DNA of 64,000 nt from Trichobilharzia regenti (GCA_944472135.2 OX235267.1:14987452-15051451); one strand, 5' to 3'. Positions 1 to 10,696 are shown, counted from the first letter of the stretch. Notes: generated by a model from the sequence alone, not told the origin. Made by a program: numbers and translations.

Positions 1-518
1 CGCTTATATGTCAGACAGTGTACATGCATGTACTGCAAGAGTAGTTAGGTAGTAAATGGTATATTATGTATACCAACCAACCTACCTACCTCGGCATACC
101 ATACATTAAACAGGTAAGTATATATACGAACCACACCTCTTTTATTTTTTTAAGTGACAGACTAACTCTAGAAAAAACAAATCTGTCTAATAACAACTTG
201 TTAATTTTGTCTGTTCAAAATTTATCTCTTTCATTCGGTAAAGAGAAGAGGGCGAAGAATAGCCAATTAATATACATATATGATGTATATATGTCTATAT
301 AGTACAAAGTACACTATCTTTGTTGATTCGACTCAATACCTATCTATCTATGTATCTATCAATCTATCTGTGAACATGTTTGATGACTGGAGAACTAATG
401 GTGTATGTAAGTACAACGCCCTTCGACGTGGAATCTGTGTAGATCATAACCATTTTAGGTTTATTACAGTTAATTACCTTATAATGAATGGTTTTTATAC
501 CGTAATGAAATGATTTAA
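1..518. other. AT-rich DNA, no gene seen
   Basis: Short CTAT/ATCT tracts near 340-372 and otherwise unique-looking AT-rich sequence. The two small ORFs have no domain or compositional sign of coding. Confidence 0.6.
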
Positions 519-738
519 TTCAATTTTAGATTTTCCCGTCGACTGATTGTTCGATTGACTGACTGGATCGAAGTGCTCGGTCTCAGGTTGACGTGTTGGC
601 TCCTCCTCGTTCAGATGCTTCACAGATGTCTGGTCATGTGACTTCTAGTCAGTTAGTGGCTGGTGACTACTAGTAGTAGAATCCAGGATAACGCGCATTT
701 TGTCCTACTTGTCCTACTGACTCGTCAGTCGGTGATAG
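519..738 (-). mobile_element. SINE-A (Sm-alpha-type) fragment, tail plus 3' half of ribozyme
   Basis: Read on the minus strand, 657-735 gives a hammerhead-like stretch (CTGACGA, an AAAATGCGCG stretch, ATCCTGGATTC) followed by the standard family tail, which ends in the CGACGGGAAAATC motif near 527-543. The ribozyme core is damaged by an insertion between the two stem II strands. The fragment is joined head-to-head to the plus-strand copy starting at about 739, so the two arms form an imperfect palindrome. Confidence 0.7.
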
Positions 739-1150
739 TGTTCCCGACGAAGTTCTATGCACATCCTGGGTTCCACTGCTAGTTGCCATCAGCCAATTGA
801 ATTCAAGATACATGACCAGGTATCGTCGAGGAGGAGATATCATGTCAGCCTGAGACTGAGCACGTCGGTCGACTCGGTCAATCGCCGGGAAAATCCAAAT
901 TGAACTAAATAATTAATAAGACTCGTTGCATAAAAGGAAGTGGCTTCCGTCGCTCAAGTGGTCTAATGGATAACCCGACTTGGCGTTTGAAACTATGGAC
1001 ACTGGGTTCGAGCCTCGGTGGGAACATCATCACTCACTGACTAGGGAATGCAGGTACATCCACTTGCTGACAAGGTAGTCCTAAATAGGACAAAATGCGG
1101 TTTATCCTGGTGAATTCCACTGCTAGTCACTATCCACCATTAAATCCTGA
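739..1150 (+). mobile_element. SINE-A tandem: tail of one unit joined to a whole next unit
   Basis: The ribozyme cleavage-site sequence and tail of a first unit (about 740-935) run straight into the tRNA-like head of a second unit (about 938). The second unit has a box A-like stretch near 955-970, box B GGTTCGAGCC at 1005-1014 and a degraded hammerhead at 1057-1112. The two predicted cleavage positions (after 765 and after 1106) are 341 bases apart. This head-to-tail order matches the tandem transcripts known for the Schistosoma Sm-alpha family. No protein is encoded. Confidence 0.75.
1057..1112 (+). ncRNA. degraded hammerhead ribozyme of SINE-A
   Basis: Stem II (GTCC, loop TAAATA, GGAC) is intact. 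The first core strand reads CTGACAAG rather than CTGACGA, and the G of the GAAA core is replaced (CAAAA), so self-cleavage is unlikely. The cleavage site would be the ATC at 1104-1106. Confidence 0.65.
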
Positions 1151-1764
1151 CTTGACATGAATATTAATAATCCACATCTTTTTCTTTTAACTAAGTACTG
1201 CAGATTTCCACAATGATTTCAGAGAAATGCAGGTTTGTCTTACTTTTCAGATGCCTCCTTTTGACATCTTCATTCGTGCCACCTTCAAATTTCCTCCACT
1301 GGTGGGTGATCTACACTTGTTATTGTCTTCTATATTTTCATTTAAGTGGTAATTCTTCCGCCAATTTTTTCGGTTATCGTCTGTGGATCTTTTAAGTTTG
1401 TATGATATTAGACATAAGTCGTCTGAGATGTCCGAATCTCCTAGAGTTTTCTTGTAGGTTCAACGAACATTCGATTCCAGGTGAACTTACTACTTAACCT
1501 CGCCTAGTCTACTGGCCAATATAGTAAGCCTTGGAAAGACGGATGTTGAGGGCATGAGGCTGGTGATCTCATCCACTGAAATTCTGACTCATGCTTCAAT
1601 CTTGAAGACTTACTTTCTACTCAAAAGGTATGGGAATGAAAAAAAGGGGATAAATTTATCATTTAATTAATAAACATATCTACTGAAAGTAGAAACAACC
1701 AAATAGTAACTAGATTCATAATGACTAGAATAGAGGTGGAGACGTTTTTAAAAATTATCAAATC
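1151..1764. other. no gene seen
   Basis: Mixed-composition DNA with only short ORFs. I do not recognise any part of it. Confidence 0.5.
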
Positions 1765-1895
1765 AAATGAGGAGAATACACGCGATATGAATAATTCCAC
1801 ATATATCTCGGGTATCTGAAAAATTCTACTACGTTAACGACAAAGCGTGAAAAAAGAATGAAAACTAGAGAAAATCCAGTTCGTAAAGTTAGTAA
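1765..1895 (+). mobile_element. PLE-2 3' fragment
   Basis: The stretch from GGAGAATACACGCG to the TTCTACTAC motif matches, with many changes, the minus-strand sequence at about 28390-28480, which lies downstream of a PLE GIY-YIG remnant. No coding frame survives. Confidence 0.5.
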
Positions 1896-1937
1896 CCAAC
1901 AATATTCAAGTATTGATTTTGTAGAGATTTCGTTTGG

Positions 1938-2210
1938 TTGTATGGAAGATTTCATCATCAGCTGACAGATCAGTTAGAGAACCATTGGAATACCAGCTGG
2001 GAGTACTGGACAGCTGTTTTGCCAGAGTGGTTTGGGACTCCTCAGCAGTACGCACCCACCGGGGGTCGAATCCAGGACCTTCTGGTTACAAGGGGAGCTT
2101 GTCGACCACTGAGCCACGGGGACCCGATCCAGTGGTTGTCTAACTGATCTCAGCTCATGATGAAATCCTCCATCCAATCAAACTAAATCGCAAATCCCTA
2201 CAAAACCAAT
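1938..2210 (-). mobile_element. SINE-B copy (minus) fused to a plus-strand SINE-B tail
   Basis: On the minus strand 2132-1938 holds a tRNA-like head (box B-like GGATTCGACCCC), then GTACTG, CTGAGGA, GTCC, a widened loop, AAAAC and CAGTAC, then the family 3' tail. The first core strand is intact (CTGAGGA, N7=G), but the GAAA strand is changed to AAAA. At 2132 the sequence flips and continues as the plus-strand tail (CAGCTCATGATGAAATCC), making a fold-back structure. Confidence 0.75.
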
Positions 2211-2612
2211 ACTGGAGAATTAATGTGATGCTGACTAGCGGCTGAACCTATTCAAGCAGTGACCTGGGGTTCTAGTGGGAAGCCGTGACCAGTAGAGTAC
2301 AGCAGGTTGAAGATTAGGCAGTAACTCATCATTGAAGAAGACATTGTGAAATGGTCGCGCTATCTTGTGAATCGGCAGAAGTTAGAATTCATGGGCCAAT
2401 GGATCGAGTCCCAGTGGCTCAATGATCTACAAGCTGGCTCGCCTTGTAACCAGAGGGTCCTGGGTCCTAACACCAATTGTGTGTGTGTGTGTGTGTGTAC
2501 TGATGAAGAGTCCTAAACCATTCTGGTGAGACAGCTGTCCAATACTCCCAGGTTTTCCAGTGGTTCTCTAACTGATGTCAGCCCATGATGAAATCCTCCA
2601 TATAATCAACAA
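2211..2612 (+). mobile_element. SINE-B copy with microsatellite in the ribozyme arm
   Basis: Carries the family's 5' region (GGTTCTAGTGGGAAGCCGTG), a tRNA-like head starting near 2405 and the tail ending CATGATGAAATCCTCC. A (GT)n run at 2479-2498 occupies the place where the tRNA-like 3' arm should pass into stem I of the ribozyme. The core after it reads ACTGATGAAGAGTCC and GTGAGAC, so it is degraded. Confidence 0.75.
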
Positions 2613-2737
2613 TAAATTGTGTTCAAAATGTCATTCAATTAATAATAATAATCCCGTTTCACTATGTGTGATATATTCAACAGAAAAGTAATATAGAGTC
2701 ACATAGTTGTTATTAGAAGTGAATTATCCAGGGTATT

Positions 2738-3065
2738 ATTATTATAATCCCCCTGGGCTTCAACAACATACACCCACTTTTTCTTGTTCTTTCTAGTCCT
2801 GTTCAGCTCGTCCCATGTCTGCTTATCTCCTCCATGTTATCCTCAAACGTCTAACTAGTCGTTTCTCATTCGAGTTCCGCTAGGCCGATGGTTGCTGTGT
2901 GATATGTCACACAGCAACCTCCTCATTAACGTGTGTCCAATCCATCTTCATTTTTTCTACATAGTTGGTGAGCACACAGGTTCTTGACTGATTCGTCTCT
3001 AGAGTTTCTTGTTGCTAATTCTTTCTAGCTGGCCAATATAATCTTCTGAGTGGTCAAGCTAAAAC
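2738..3065 (-). mobile_element. RTE-2 LINE 3' fragment
   Basis: Read on the minus strand, fragments of the C-terminal RTE region appear (for example WPERISNK-like and KWRWIGHT-like stretches) and then a tail ending in ATA/ATT triplets at the 2738 end. That is the same end structure as the plus-strand copies at 12868 and 55020. The frame is broken. Confidence 0.6.
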
Positions 3066-3069
3066 CTTC

Positions 3070-3360
3070 CATCAATCACTACATGCAGGTGTTTGATAGT
3101 CGATTTGAGCCAAGTAAGGAGATGTAGACTGGTTGGGTGGGTTACTCAGGATGCTAAAAACCAATAACTATTGGGGATATAAATGAAAACCATTCACAAT
3201 AGCTCTGCTACATTCACCCTCATCGATCTCGCATATATCCTTCATGTTTTCCAGGTGACTATACATTCTCTCTCATATTTCTACTTATTATGGTTCCTCT
3301 GAATATGATTTTCACTCTTTCTTGTACGTTTCTACGCTTTATGAAGTCTGGTAACATGAA
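3070..3360 (+). mobile_element. RTE-1 3' remnant
   Basis: Shows degenerate similarity to the last 60 codons of the RTE-1 ORF (the GLSHVGRCRLPGWG region), with several stops, followed by untranslated 3' sequence. Confidence 0.45.
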
Positions 3361-3561
3361 CTACTGAACTTCTATGCTAAATTCCATGTTTCTACTCGGC
3401 ACAGATTACTCATGTACCAGGCTTGTCTATAAAAGTTACACTTATTTACTGTTAAGGTTTATGATACTGCCTAGATGATGGGGATTATGAAGTCAAGACA
3501 CATGCAGCTAAAAGTGAACTACTTAAGTGAATAAGCCATATATCTTCACGATTAGTATACT

Positions 3562-4047
3562 AAATTATTGTTATTTATTCCCTTGGGCTCCAAGTGGAAC
3601 ATACGGCTTCGACAACACATCTCCATTCTCTCCTATTCTCTACCGGTCTCTCTTCTTCAGCTGGTCGGGGCCACAATTCCCCATAATCCCTCATCTCTTT
3701 CTTGTCACCGTCGTATTTACCACCCACTCGTCTCCTCCTCTCGCTCAGATTCTACTCAAGCAATGGTCTGCATTGCGCATGATGCCATGGTGTGTATATC
3801 CGATTAATACATCTCCATTTGTTCTTACATATTTTTAACTAGGCAATCGGCTCTTCCCTGGTGGTTGGTTTGTTCATCGCCAAAGTTTTTTTTGTTGCTA
3901 ACTAATTCTTTCTGGCCAGCCCAACTAGACAACCAGTGAAGTGGGAAGCTGTTGACAGGAGTCTGCACTAACCTGTTGCAAAAGCTTCTCGTGACTGACT
4001 GACTGACTTGATATTTGTATTGAAAAGAATCCGAACCTCGTTGTTTT

Positions 4048-4116
<69 letters not shown>

Positions 4117-4185
4117 GTGAGTGAGTGAGTGAGTGAGTGAAGCAGAAGATTCACAAACTAGTTTCAGCTTCATGAAGGTGTACCT
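3562..4185 (-). mobile_element. RTE-2 LINE 3' fragment with internal microsatellite
   Basis: On the minus strand, remnants of the region C-terminal to the RT appear in order: a FMKLKLVCESS stretch (about 4185-4140), the microsatellite 4048-4141, a RIRILFNTNIKSV-like stretch, a WPERISN-like stretch, then the 3' tail near 3570. The tetranucleotide repeat sits inside the former coding region, so the long repeat-encoded ORF here (SINQSINQ and similar) is an artefact. Confidence 0.65.
4048..4141. repeat. composite tetranucleotide microsatellite
   Basis: Three adjoining blocks: GGCT repeats (about 4048-4078), ATTG repeats (about 4079-4115) and AGTG repeats (about 4116-4141), each related to the next by one base change. 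Confidence 0.95.
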
Positions 4186-4732
4186 AGTATATACTACTTA
4201 TTTATAATCAATAGTTTATTCAACCTATACTCTGAAGTCTGTCGATCTAATCTAATCTAAGCAATTTCTTTTTTCATTTCATGCACATATAATGCCATAG
4301 ATATATGTATATTCATCAAAGACTTACTATCTAATCATATAAAGATCTTAAGCAAAAAAAAGGCATAGCCAAACAAAACAAAACAATATTTAGGAATTAT
4401 CACGAATACAAAGAAGAAAATGTATTCATGAGGTGATTTGTTAAATTGATGAAACTTTCTTATCTCAACAACACCATGAAAAAGAACTAACTAATTGTTA
4501 ATACGAATTTTAATTTTCCGCTGTCATTAAATTATCAGAAAAGTAAAGTTAAAGTCAGATAGGTACCATTTGTTGTTTTGGTGATCATATATTGATTACT
4601 TTGAAGATGGTGATGATAGTGGCGATGATGATTTGTGTAGGAATTAGATGATGAATTATAATTCCTGGTGTGTGTGTGTGTGTGTATGTATGTCTTAAGA
4701 TCTTTATTCAAGTAATCAGTATGGCATTTGTT
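4186..4732. other. AT-rich DNA, no gene seen
   Basis: Contains a short GT repeat at 4671-4684 and homopolymer-rich stretches. No coding or repeat-family similarity was recognised. Confidence 0.55.
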
Positions 4733-5240
4733 ACAGGATTTCATCATGAGCTGATACATTGGTTGGAAAACCATTGAAAATCCACCACTGGAGTACTGGA
4801 CAGCTGTTTTGTCAGCCTACTTTGGGACTCTTCAGCAGTGCGCACTCACTATTGGTGTTAGATCCCAGAACTTTCCGGTTACAAGGTGAACTTGTAGACC
4901 ATTAAGCCACTGGGAGCCAATCCAGTGGCCTTTTCTTGAATTCCAACATAGCGTAACCGCTAGCCAATGTCTTCAGCGAGTATTTATCCTCTCGCCAGAC
5001 CACCTGCTACACCCTACTGGTCACGACTTCCCACTAGAACCCCAGGTGCCAGTGGTCTAATGGTCTACGAACTAGCTTGCCTTGTAACAAGAAGGTCCTG
5101 GGTTCGAACCCTGGTAGTGGAGTAGGTGCGTACTAATGAAGTATAAGAAACTAAGCTCAGGAAACAGCTGACTGTCCAGTACTACAGTAGTGGTTTTCCA
5201 ATGGTTTTCTAACCGATGTCAGTTCATGATGAAATCCTGA
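4733..5240. mobile_element. SINE-B inverted pair
   Basis: 4733-5045 is a minus copy with tail, hammerhead-like region, tRNA-like head and 5' region. 5046-5240 is a plus copy that starts at the tRNA-like head (box B GGTTCGAACCC) and ends CATGATGAAATCCTGA. The minus ribozyme has CTGAAGA, but GAAA is changed to AAAA and stem I to GCACTG. The plus copy has lost most of the core. Confidence 0.75.
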
Positions 5241-5431
5241 AAAAGAGTCATTTAAAGATACCATGTTAATTTGTCGACAACGAATTCAAGTTAGTTGAAC
5301 TTCTCTGATTGTAATAACTAAAAGCCTTTTGATTAGCCATTAAGGTAAAACCACTTTTGTATGTCTAATCTTCACAGTGTTGATGCTAGTCGAATTGGTT
5401 TAGTGAGTTTTGTAATATGGTCAACAACCAA

Positions 5432-5612
5432 ACCATTGTTAAATGGTTTGAGGCAATCTGTAGGAACACCTAGATCTCGTGTTTGTTGACGCTGCTCACA
5501 GCAAGGTATACATCTGCAATTTTGAAGGAACTTATACTCTCACGGGGGTTCGAACCTGGATCACCCATTGCTGTAATCATCAGTCAGAGATATTGTTATT
5601 GAATGAGATATT
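5432..5612 (-). mobile_element. SINE-C fragment
   Basis: On the minus strand it has a tRNA-like B box (GGTTCGAACCCCC) and then a strongly decayed hammerhead region (a CTGTGAGCAGCGTC stretch, CACGAGATCTAGG), the same order as better copies at 43030 and 51475. Confidence 0.55.
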
Positions 5613-5689
5613 CGTGCTTGTGATTGAACACTTGGTATTAACTAATATCATGGTGTCTAGTAGCCCTTGATGTGTTGGTGCAGACTGAA

Positions 5690-6660
5690 TTCTAGTAAGG
5701 TGCCCCTTCAATAGAATCCAACAAGTATGCCCTGAAGACAGACACACTTGATGAAGAAAAAAGAAAGATGACACAAACTCTGGTTGATAACAATTATCCA
5801 AAAAAGTGCAATAGGAGGGACAGAAAAACGTGTACATCGAACTACCCTATATGAGTGATCATAGCAGCTTGATAACTGGACAAAGATTGAACGCTGCTTT
5901 TAAGAAAAAAGACTTTTTATGCAGCTAATATCATAATAATTGACAGTGTGAAGCCAATATATCTATCTAAGCCTTTTGAACATGCGAAAAATGATGTCAT
6001 ATCCCACTGCGTTTACCGATTTGAATGTATGTGTGGACACACATCCACAGAACAGAGGACTCATAGGTCTCTGCAAGTAAGGTCTGACTCGCTTCACAGC
6101 ATATTCTTAAATGGCTTCAGAAGCAAATAGAATCCCCAAAACCCATTACTGGTGACAACAGACGACAACCTAGCTCTTCTATTGTGAAACATATTGTAGA
6201 GGAGACAGGACATAAAATCGATATTTCCACACGTCTTTTAAACCTATCTATAAAATGTGTTTCGGTGAGGGCATATCCTAAAGTTTTTTGAAGCTGTAGT
6301 TGGCAATTAGGGGGTTTAAACCACCTTTATGCGTTCAAAGCAACAATTCGTCATCATTACACTCAACCACCTTCTTTGGTAAACTTTGTTTTGATGAAAC
6401 CAGGCAGGGTAGATGTACTTTGACCTCTCTTTTTCGGTTTAGTGATGATCTTCATTGTTATTTTCACCTTCACTATGTCCTTTTAACTTGACTTACTAAG
6501 TCTATTTCTATTTCTCACCTCTTAACTCTTTATTAATTTCATTCATATATACACATTCCTATGACAAGTCCGTGCGTGATCAGATTGTTCGAAATGTGTG
6601 TTGCGGAAATACACATTACGCAATTCAAACAAATTACATCTTCTTATTGCTTTGTCTGAA
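5690..6660 (+). pseudogene. Penelope-like element, linker plus GIY-YIG end, decayed
   Basis: Broken frames give TQTLVDNNYPKKCNRR (the NGYP-type linker), then HCVYRFECMCGHTSTEQR, which matches the start of the PLE GIY-YIG endonuclease domain (Y-x-F-x-C-x-C-G). Downstream sequence closely parallels 53760-54125, so it is the shared 3' untranslated part. The canonical YIG of the endonuclease is replaced by STE-like residues. Many stops are present. Confidence 0.7.
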
Positions 6661-6880
6661 TTCTATCAGTCAAGTTTTCAATGTGGTGATGTGTTCCTTG
6701 ATGATTTCAGATACACTTTGCTTTGACGAGTGTCAGTAAGCACGAATTCGTGGCCATCACCCCCCCCCTGATTCCATCTAACAGCAATTGAGAATACACC
6801 GTATTGACAAGTCACCTACTACTGATATGATGACTACATTTCAAATCAGATTGATAGAATTCATGAATAACCCTCATCCA
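6661..6880 (+). mobile_element. SINE-C or PLE terminal sequence with hammerhead trace
   Basis: The TCTATCAGTCAAGTT motif seen in other SINE-C units is followed at about 6722 by TTGACGA, GTGT, CAGTAA, GCAC and GAATTCG. This is a hammerhead-like stem II with both core strands mutated (C3 to U, GAAA to GAAT). Confidence 0.5.
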
Positions 6881-6889
6881 TACATGAAT

Positions 6890-7990
6890 GAAAACAAAAC
6901 ATATTAGTTCAGTGAAGAGTCAGTCTCTTTTCGGCGACGAATTCATTCCCTTTGATGTACAATCGCAATTATTATGTAAACTAATTTTTGTATGTGTGTC
7001 TGTCTGTCTGTCTATACATTAGGTTTGTCAGACAAGAATGTAAAAGTTGGTTAGGGTTGTTGTTTTTATTCAGCGAAATGTTTCGTAAAAAGTTATGAAT
7101 AATCGAATTGTAACTAGTATCAGGGTAGTGGTGATGTGTTGTTAAAAAAGAACAGCATAGTTATTAGTGTTAATCAACACATAAAAGAAGCTGAATAAGC
7201 GTAATACAGTTACGTAATAAGATGAAGAGTTTAGTGACTGGTTTGTGATTAGGATATACATAGGAACAAAAGAAAATATGGAATTATGTAAGAGATGTGA
7301 AGAAATACAAAAGTTATAAGGAGTTCGAAAGGCAGGCACACAAACATGAAGTCAACCGAAATCAACACGTTGTCACCGTGATAGTAGAAGTGGTTGGCTG
7401 GACGGTTTTCTTCTGAATACGTAACTCTGGATTCTACAGGTGAATGGCTAAGTTCTCTGCAGTACAAAGGAGATGAAAGCGTGTTGATTTTCATGGATTA
7501 TTCTTCAATTTGTAGATCACTTTGAAACAGAAGGTGTTTGTTGATGATCGCACTTCTTACAGCAAGCCCCACTATTACTTTTTTGAAGCCATGCGGGATG
7601 GTGTTCTTGAACCTTTTTGTACAGGATACGCGTCAAACGACCGATGTACCTGGCTGGCTCCATAACAACAAGTGAACTGATATATTCACATAAAAGTGGC
7701 CAGATGAGAGCTCTTGTCATTAAGGCAACTGCAGATCAATGGATGACTGGAGAAAACTACCCTTAGCTTTGCTGCAAAGAATGTTCTTCTCGAAGAAGCT
7801 GAAATTCTTTGCTTCAGGATATCGTAAGCCCAGTAGTCCCCCTTGAAATCCATATTTATGTAAAGTATTTTTTTTGATGTTTCGTTCCTCTGAACCTTTG
7901 GTTCGATATTCTTGTCTGAGAATCTTGATGGGTATCTATTTCGGATGAAGATTTTTTTTCAGAAGAAGATCTAGTTCTGCTTCCAAGGCA
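6890..7990 (-). pseudogene. PLE-1 copy, linker, GIY-YIG and 3' region, decayed
   Basis: Minus-strand frames show KGSFLQSSIDLQL-type linker residues and then ARYIGRLTRILYKKVQEHHP (GIY-YIG core with YIG and the conserved R, H and P), followed by an EENRPANHFYYHG-type C-terminus near 7370-7430. The front half of the endonuclease motif lies in another frame, so at least one frameshift separates it from YIG. The long AT-rich 3' part (6890-7340) parallels 61690-62130. Confidence 0.75.
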
Positions 7991-8039
7991 TCATGACATA
8001 CCTAATATACATAAAAATACAAAAATAATTATACATAAA

Positions 8040-8340
8040 ATTGCGATTGTTTAGCTAAGTGACAGAATTTAGTCTGAACCAACATATCAAGGGCTAGACG
8101 TATTACATCAATTAACTATCTATCATCCAATCAAAGCGAGCTAGACGTCACAGCATACCTTGAATAATTCTTAGCTAGTTGAAGTCAATAGTCTGGAAAC
8201 CCTAGACATCAAGCTTTCGTATTTACTGATACTCATCAGTAAAGCAGGTTTATAATCTCTAAGAAACATCAGTTCCTTCGAGTATTTAAGGATACGCCAT
8301 GCTGAAGAGGTACAGGGCTTCCCACAAATCACCTCAAACC
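8040..8340 (-). mobile_element. SINE-C-like element with hammerhead
   Basis: Has the general SINE-C order on the minus strand (GGAACTGATG stretch, ribozyme, GGTTTCC and a divergent tail), but is the most diverged copy in the window. No clear B box remains. Confidence 0.5.
8199..8245 (-). ncRNA. hammerhead ribozyme motif, core consensus intact
   Basis: Minus strand: stem I GCTTTA with TAGGGT (6 pairs, three of them GU), core CTGATGA, stem II GTAT/ATAC with loop CAGTAA, GAAA, then a weak stem III and TGTC before the cleavage point. All core bases match the hammerhead consensus. Stem III is longer than in its relatives and pairs poorly, so activity is uncertain. Confidence 0.55.
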
Positions 8341-8359
8341 TTCTGATAACATTAATAAT

Positions 8360-8692
8360 CGGTTACAGGATTTCATCATGAGCTGACATTGACTAAAGAA
8401 CCATTGAAAAACCTAGGAGTACTGGATAGCTGTTTCGTCAGACTGATTTGGAACTCTTCAGCAGTACGCACCCACTATTGGGGTTAGAACCCAGGACCTT
8501 CTGATTACAAGGCGAGCAAGCTCGTAGACCATTATGCCACTAGGACTTGATCCAATGACCAGTCCATGAATTCTAACGAAACAGCTGTCCAGTACTCACA
8601 GGTTTTCCGACGGTTCTCTAACCAATATCAGTTCACGATGAAATCCTGTAACCAATCAACTAAATCCCTACAAACCAATACTTAAACAATAA
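8360..8692. mobile_element. SINE-B inverted pair
   Basis: 8364-8575 minus: tail, ribozyme, tRNA-like head. 8576-8692 plus: begins within the ribozyme (GAAACAGCTGTCCAGTAC) and runs through the tail to ACAAACCAATACTT. The plus copy thus lacks the tRNA-like head, and the flip point lies between the two. Confidence 0.75.
8419..8467 (-). ncRNA. SINE-B hammerhead, core intact
   Basis: Minus strand: stem I GTACTG paired perfectly with CAGTAC, core CTGAAGA (C3 U4 G5 A6 N7 G8 A9 all allowed), stem II based on GTT/GAC pairing, GAAA, stem III AC-AGCT-AT with one CA mismatch, and C17 before the cleavage site. The mismatch in stem III is the main defect. Confidence 0.65.
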
Positions 8693-9271
8693 TAATAATA
8701 ATAGTTCACACAAATGAAAGGTGTGCTACACAAAGGCGTTTTTATTCAACATGTAATATTATCACTTCATAAATTCAGTGACTGCCGTTTTCAGCCTTTC
8801 AGAGTACTACGATCTGCTTGGTTCTAACAGCCTTGAGATACTAAGAATAGGAATTGCAAATTGCTATGCCTGAAAAAAATCATTCCGAACTACACAGAGA
8901 TTTACTATATGTCATTGTTATTATTTAAAATTTCGAATATTTTTTTTTGCCAAATTAATCCACATTTTCGTATGCTGTCTAGGGTAAAATTTCACACACA
9001 CACACACACACTCTCTCTCTCCGTATCTCTGAGTCATTGTAAAATATGTTAAATTGAAATGAAACATCATTCTTTCAATGAAATTTTTAGAATGACGCAA
9101 TAATTTCTCATCTGTCAGAAAAACAAAAATAAACAAGCTACTAGTGTACTTGATATGAATAAGTTGGCCGTACGTGTACTGTTCGGTGGATGACGTCATT
9201 ATATTTTGTCATCAGTATGCTGACCAAAAATAATCGACCAGCTTGTGTAAAATGGTTTTAGTGAAGTATTA
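8693..9271. other. no gene seen; CA/CT microsatellite
   Basis: Holds a CA run with following CT run at about 8994-9021. The small ORFs across it are translations of these repeats. Confidence 0.55.
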
Positions 9272-9490
9272 ATTTCTAGGGATTCGATCATGAGCTGATG
9301 TTAGTTAGAGAATCACTAGAAAGCCAGAGAGTACTGGAGAACTGTTTCGTCCGAGTTTGAAGCTCCTCATCAGTAGGCACTGATGAGATTAAAACCAGGA
9401 TCTTCCGGTTATGAGGTGAGCTCGAAGACAATCCAGACATTGGGACTCAATTCAGTGGCCTATGAATTCCAAATTGTACCACTTCGCAAT
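9272..9490 (-). mobile_element. SINE-B degenerate copy
   Basis: Minus strand has the tRNA-like head remnant, then CTACTG, ATGAGGA, GGAC, GAAAC and CAGTAC. The core carries the same C3 to A change as the copy at 29550, which suggests a shared subfamily. Confidence 0.65.
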
Positions 9491-10063
9491 ATATATGTAT
9501 AGCGCGACCACCAGCCAGTGTCATAGGCGTGTTACTGATCTCCATAGAACTCCACATAGACTCCTGTTACTTTATCATGTATTCCTTGAGTTCCGAATAT
9601 AACAGAGTCCCTCAGTGACATATTATCTATACACTCGTTTCTCAATTATCACTTTCAACCGGCTCCACAACTTTCCAAAAACTTCATTATCCTCTCCACA
9701 TGATGCCGTCTATGCCACCTTCGGAAGTCTAACCTATCGATTCCAATTCAGCTTACATTGTAGGGCCTGGAATATGATACCATTTGAAGATAACTCAATA
9801 ATCCTGTAATACAAATGATCAGTAGATTATACGCCTGATCAACAAGGTAAATCTACAGAATTTAACCTACAAATCGGTGTCACAAGATTCTTCGGCTATT
9901 TGTCATGTACGTGTTAGCGAAGAAATAGCCGCTGAGCATTAGAGCGAAAATAACTCGTTACTCTGTTGGATCCCAATGGACAGTTTTAAGCTTACTGTAC
10001 CACTGATTGAATCTGTGAGAATATAAGTTGAGATGGCGTCACCTGTATACGCCATTTATGCCT
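9491..10063. other. no gene seen
   Basis: I recognise no family or coding region here. Confidence 0.5.
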
Positions 10064-10690
10064 TCACAACGACAGACTGAAATTCCAAAGATTGAAAAGA
10101 TGTTTGATTTCTTGATAAAAACCAGGAGACTGAGATAAAATCATTCCAAAACTAAGGGAGGTAAGCCAGTCGGAAAAGCATTTTAGAGGTTTACATAGAT
10201 TTCTATTCTGTTTTTCTCCTCTGGCTACCTCGCCAAGCCGGACAGTGTTCCAGAATACGTTCACTGACTTGACGTTACGTACGATCGAAATACTCCGCCC
10301 CACACGAACCAGTAAACTGATAAACACACATTGAGGTAAAAGAAAGCGACATCTTATCCCCAACATAAGACTGGATAAATTCTTTGTTGGAAAATATGAT
10401 GAGTAAGGTGGCTGCTCCTTGAAATGTCTTCTTCAAACATTTAGAAAGGCAGTTTCTAAGAATTTCCACTTTGATGTCACTTCTGAGTTCTAGATTCATA
10501 ATGAGAGTTTTCTTAGGAACAGTTGTGATTTTCGGTGACGGAGACTTCTCTTCATGATTTTCATTGGGAAATCAATTTACTCATTTGATGAATATAACAA
10601 CATTCACTTGGTGAATCTTCTAGAATGAAGGAAACTCACATCCTGGATTCTACAACTTTTCTGGTTTCATTCAAATAACATAATTCATTG
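10064..10690 (-). pseudogene. PLE fragment, linker to GIY-YIG
   Basis: Minus-strand translation has a PLE linker (VEILRNCLSKCLKKTFQGA) and then VYQFTGSCGAEYFDRT, where the endonuclease YIG is changed to YFD. The same stretch occurs in opposite orientation and at high similarity at 14270-14830. The frame breaks near 10270, after which a second ORF continues with stops. Confidence 0.75.
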
Positions 10691-10696
10691 TTTTTT

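Noticed and set aside
3825..4173. ORFs of repeated SINQ/THSL residues
   Set aside because: They translate the tetranucleotide microsatellite at 4048-4141 and are not protein-coding.
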